Of a DNA stretch of 24,320 nucleotides, positions 22,323-24,320 are shown piece after piece. Within the stretch, counting starts at the first letter, position 1. Every line of letters begins with the position of its first letter. The translations under genes were made by a program, and so were the position numbers. The stretch is from positions 1-24,320 of the IMG/VR virus record IMGVR_UViG_3300047322_000279. One strand, given 5' to 3'. Under the pieces are notes generated by a model. That model was not told the DNA's origin. It saw only the letters and a program-made list of their open reading frames with translations, and did no database searches. Source of the stretch: a virus.

Positions 22323-22351
22323 ACGATACCGCAACAGTATCTGTAACGCAA
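22323..22351 (-). promoter_or_regulatory. promoter with operator copy E in early operon
   Basis: On the minus strand TTGCGT (22351-22346) and TATCGT (22328-22323) are spaced by exactly 17 bases. GATACCGCAACAGTATC (22325-22341) lies in between. It starts three bases after the stop of the winged-helix gene and drives the 111-residue gene, dcm and the genes beyond. Confidence 0.68.
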
Positions 22352-22354
22352 TAC

Positions 22355-22714
22355 CTAATTTCGTGTTTTCATGCATAAATCGCGGAAGCGGCGCTGTTCA
22401 GCCTCGTATCCGATGAGATTGCGGTGCATCCAGACCGGCGATGCACTCCGTTTTGTCTTTCGTTCGATCGCTTCGCGCAGTGCATCGCCTTCGAGCAGGG
22501 CATAGCGCACGCGTGACGTCGTGGCGTCGCGCCAGATGACGCCTTTCGCGACGAGTGCATGCAGCGTGTCGCGTACAGCAGCGCGCGGGCGGTCGTTGAG
22601 CAGGGCGAATATCTCGTCGAGCGTGAACTGGTAGTTAGGGTCCATTGCCGCGATCATGTCTTCGTGAGCGACGGTCTCGGCGGTGCGTGTACTGCTGATG
22701 GCGATGTTTCTCAT
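22355..22714 (-). CDS. winged-helix DNA-binding protein
   Basis: I take ATG 22714, which overlaps the previous stop as ATGA; the longer frame upstream is a shadow. The 119-residue protein has a central winged helix: FTLDEIFALLNDRPRAAVRDTL, then HALVAKGVIWRDATTSRVRYAL as the third helix and wing (quoted in part). This is followed by a basic helical tail. It may regulate early or late phage genes. It sits directly upstream of promoter E, but I cannot say whether it acts there. It lacks the cleavage or dimerisation domain of a CI-type repressor. Confidence 0.7.
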   Translation of the reverse strand: MRNIAISSTRTAETVAHEDMIAAMDPNYQFTLDEIFALLNDRPRAAVRDTLHALVAKGVIWRDATTSRVRYALLEGDALREAIERKTKRSASPVWMHRNLIGYEAEQRRFRDLCMKTRN

Positions 22715-23076
22715 TTGGCACCTCGCGCCGCGTCGTTGTACGCGTCCACTGCGTCCATCCCGAACTGAGCGAACAGCCCCTCGCACCGATCGCGGAAGAA
22801 GCCATGGAACTCCCGCAGCGCCCGCACCTCGGCGATAAGGGCGAGGATTACAACCGGATTGGTTGCGGCAATGAATTGCATGTCGCGCCTGCCGCGGCCT
22901 GCGTCCCAATGATTCGGCTGAATACCGCCTGCATCCGGTGCAATGTCAGCCTTGTCGGCGGACGTGTCCACATACCACCCTTCGTCCTTACCGTCATAGC
23001 TGCCGTAGTCGACAGCCTCCCACGGTCCCGGCGTCGCCGCCTTCGCCAGCGCTTCCAGTTTGTCGATGTCGATCAT
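22711..23076 (-). CDS. Ead/Ea22-like phage protein
   Basis: The 121-residue protein matches the Ead/Ea22 type: LEALAKAATPGPWEAV near the N-terminus and, later, DMQFIAATNPVVILALIAEVRAL, the two conserved blocks of this group. AAGGAG is 5 bases before the ATG. Ead/Ea22-like proteins are frequent in lambdoid early regions and their role is unknown. It overlaps its neighbours by 4 bp on both sides. Confidence 0.8.
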   Translation of the reverse strand: MIDIDKLEALAKAATPGPWEAVDYGSYDGKDEGWYVDTSADKADIAPDAGGIQPNHWDAGRGRRDMQFIAATNPVVILALIAEVRALREFHGFFRDRCEGLFAQFGMDAVDAYNDAARGAK

Positions 23077-23303
23077 GCTTGCTCCTTATCCTTCGTCGCG
23101 TATTCGTTGATCTCGATGGCGTCGAGCGTCGCATCAGTGTGAGCCTTGGTGAATCCGCTGTAGCTGACCCACTTCCGGTATCTCTCAGCGTCGAGCAGTG
23201 CGGCGTTGCGCTCCGCCACCACCTTTTCATACTCCGCGTGCATCACGAAGATTCCCGAGTCACAGGGCATTGCGCTTGCGCCGTAGCGTTGTGGTCTGGT
23301 CAT
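23073..23303 (-). CDS. small hypothetical early protein, 76 aa
   Basis: The ATG at 23303 overlaps the Ref-like gene stop as ATGA. The protein has a helical middle (YEKVVAERNAALLDAERYRKW), a short Gly/Ser turn and an acidic tail ending KDKEQA. Its VVAERNAALLDAERYRKW stretch is of the kind seen in many phage early proteins. No function is assigned. Confidence 0.65.
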   Translation of the reverse strand: MTRPQRYGASAMPCDSGIFVMHAEYEKVVAERNAALLDAERYRKWVSYSGFTKAHTDATLDAIEINEYATKDKEQA

Positions 23304-23731
23304 ACCGTCTCCATCTGTGGTTGTGTGATGCCGGTCTCCCGGCGAGTCTGTTCGAGCAATTGCGCCTCGGTTCCGTATAGGCGCTCCCATTCCTCCTGGC
23401 CGGCATGGATTGCGACGCCATAACCACCGATTCGGTGATGCCGCGGGCAAAGCGGGATCGTGTCGAGATTGCTGCTGCGCTGGCCGCCGCCGGCGAGGTA
23501 GCGGACGTGATGCACCTCGGCCGGCGAATCGCCATAGCCAAGATTTCGGCACACTACGCAGCAGAGTCCCGCGACGACGCCCATGTGTTCGCGCTCAGCC
23601 TTTGTCGCAGCCTTCCGCGCGCGCTTCTTCATCGGCTTGCGCTCCAGTTCCTTCGTCGCGCTGCGAAAGCTGCTGAACGACGCGCCGGGCTTGCGCTTGA
23701 ATGCGCTTGACTTCAATGCAGAGCGCTTCAT
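23300..23731 (-). CDS. Ref-like HNH nuclease (RecA-dependent nuclease family)
   Basis: Start at ATG 23731, with GGAG eight bases upstream and an ATGA overlap. The 143-residue protein has a basic N-terminal tail (MKRSALKSSAFKRKPG), then C58-x2-C61, VHHVRY (H74-H75), IPLCPRHH (C95, H98, H99) and an IHAGQEEWERLYG helix. These match P1 Ref and related phage HNH recombination nucleases, in which a basic tail binds DNA and the HH/C-HH sites hold metal. It would cut DNA at RecA-bound recombination intermediates. It lies in a NinB-type recombination cluster. It could also be called NinG-like. Confidence 0.78.
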   Translation of the reverse strand: MKRSALKSSAFKRKPGASFSSFRSATKELERKPMKKRARKAATKAEREHMGVVAGLCCVVCRNLGYGDSPAEVHHVRYLAGGGQRSSNLDTIPLCPRHHRIGGYGVAIHAGQEEWERLYGTEAQLLEQTRRETGITQPQMETV

Positions 23732-24123
23732 CGTGCCGACTCCAGCAATCCGGCGAACGGATGCGCGCGGCCATTGCAAGCACTCCTACGCGCCTTGAAT
23801 ACGCCGGAATATTTGCGGTAGTGACGAGCCGATGCCTGTTGGCGTGCCTCGGTGCGATCCGGCTCCGGCTTGTCGCGCTTGTCGCCAGCAGCGTAGACGG
23901 CGCCCCACAAGCCGCTCTTGCCGACCATGCGGTGCCAGTCGCAGATGTAGACCTGCTTCGGCGTCTGAGTGCGCAAGATGCGCAGATGGCGACGCACGCC
24001 GGTTTCAGCGATGCCGACGATTGCTTGCAGCTCGATCGCAGTCATCGGCTCCTGTCCGAGCAGTTCGACAATCTTGCGTCGCGTGTCGTTGCGCACGCTG
24101 TTCGGATTGAGCTTGCCGGTCAT
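23728..24123 (-). CDS. winged-helix early regulator or DNA-binding protein
   Basis: The 131-residue protein has a winged helix in its first half: VRNDTRRKIVELLGQEP, MTAIELQAIVGIAETGV and RRHLRILRTQ form the three helices, followed by a wing-like VYICDW. The second half is basic and lacks order. ATG 24123 overlaps the ninB stop as ATGA. Helix-turn-helix proteins at this position can stimulate or repress early transcription. No family beyond winged helix is assigned. Confidence 0.7.
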   Translation of the reverse strand: MTGKLNPNSVRNDTRRKIVELLGQEPMTAIELQAIVGIAETGVRRHLRILRTQTPKQVYICDWHRMVGKSGLWGAVYAAGDKRDKPEPDRTEARQQASARHYRKYSGVFKARRSACNGRAHPFAGLLESAR

Positions 24124-24320
24124 GCTGCCAGTCCCTCATATCCGGCCGGAGCGGGGTCTTTCCACTTGACATCGTTTTCGGCGCCAAAGGCATAAAGGAA
24201 TTCGATGAACTCTGACGCGTGGCGCTTGCTGAACTTGCGCGTCTGCACGCCAAGCTGCACGAAGCCGGTTCCGTCGAGATTGGGGATGATCGCGCCGACG
24301 CCTTGCACCGGATCGCCTTC
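24120..24320 (-). CDS. ninB: NinB-like recombination protein (5' part outside window)
   Basis: The frame is open to the window end, so only about the last 66 residues are visible. They match the NinB (lambda Orf) C-terminus: VGAIIPNLDGTGFVQLG, then TRKFSKRHASEFIEFLYAFG and AENDVKW. The same order (IPNLxGxGF, a Thr/Arg strand and a helix ending in FGxExxVKW) is found in E. coli NinB proteins I recall. NinB binds single-stranded DNA and supports RecA-loaded phage recombination. The apparent GTG at 24308 is inside the conserved region and should not be taken as the start. Confidence 0.8.
   Translation of the reverse strand, partial: EGDPVQGVGAIIPNLDGTGFVQLGVQTRKFSKRHASEFIEFLYAFGAENDVKWKDPAPAGYEGLAA

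Noticed and set aside
22016-22351. Alternative 111-residue ORF in another frame over the 111-residue early gene
   Set aside because: Its start lies within the -35 of promoter E and its composition is His/Arg/Cys-rich shadow; the other frame has a ribosome-binding site.

Overview
The window is temperate-phage DNA throughout, GC-rich, and most like the phages of Burkholderia, Paraburkholderia and relatives. This placement rests on remembered similarity of the tail fibre, GH19 endolysin, DUF1353, Dcm and NinB proteins; no search was run. No host housekeeping gene is visible.

Layout. (1) 1-6812, plus strand: contractile-type tail and baseplate operon in the order tape measure (5' end cut by the window), LysM tail protein, gpD-like hub, gpV-like spike, gp25/gpW-like wedge, gpJ-like and gpI-like proteins. 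(2) 6841-8829: a terminator-like hairpin, a tail fibre and a small downstream protein. (3) 8830-10719: two cargo genes facing each other, a TylF/MycF-type O-methyltransferase (+) and a signal-peptide outer-membrane beta-barrel (-). (4) 10848-13426, plus strand: lysis cassette with a small TM/coiled-coil protein, GH19 endolysin, HNH-like protein, two-TM holin candidate, lipoprotein and DUF1353 protein. (5) 13328-14969, minus strand: five small accessory genes including a DNA ligase with no OB-fold. (6) 14970-15498: a probable complete attP and several operators, followed by the tyrosine integrase (15499-16509, +). (7) 16506-24320, minus strand: a long, tightly overlapped early operon running ninB, winged-helix gene, Ref-like nuclease, small gene, Ead/Ea22-like gene, second winged-helix gene, an internal promoter, a 111-residue gene, a C5 cytosine methyltransferase with a second long ORF in another frame, several modular hypothetical genes, and an excisionase-like HTH gene that ends against int.

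Three things stand out. First, a 17-bp palindrome GATAC-N7-GTATC occurs five times, plus one degenerate copy, at the beta-barrel gene, the accessory operon, int and the early operon. In four copies it sits between a -35-like and a -10-like element, which suggests one phage repressor controls cargo, integration and early genes. No repressor gene is in the window. Second, an 18-nt match to the 3' end of a leucine-type tRNA lies just before int and is flanked on both sides by related direct repeats, as in attP. Because late genes lie on one side and int/early genes on the other, the window reads as an unintegrated (virion, circular or plasmid-like) phage genome. Third, the Dcm gene is overlapped for about 0.9 kb by another long ORF that has its own ribosome-binding site and an ATGA junction with the next gene, a candidate for true dual coding.
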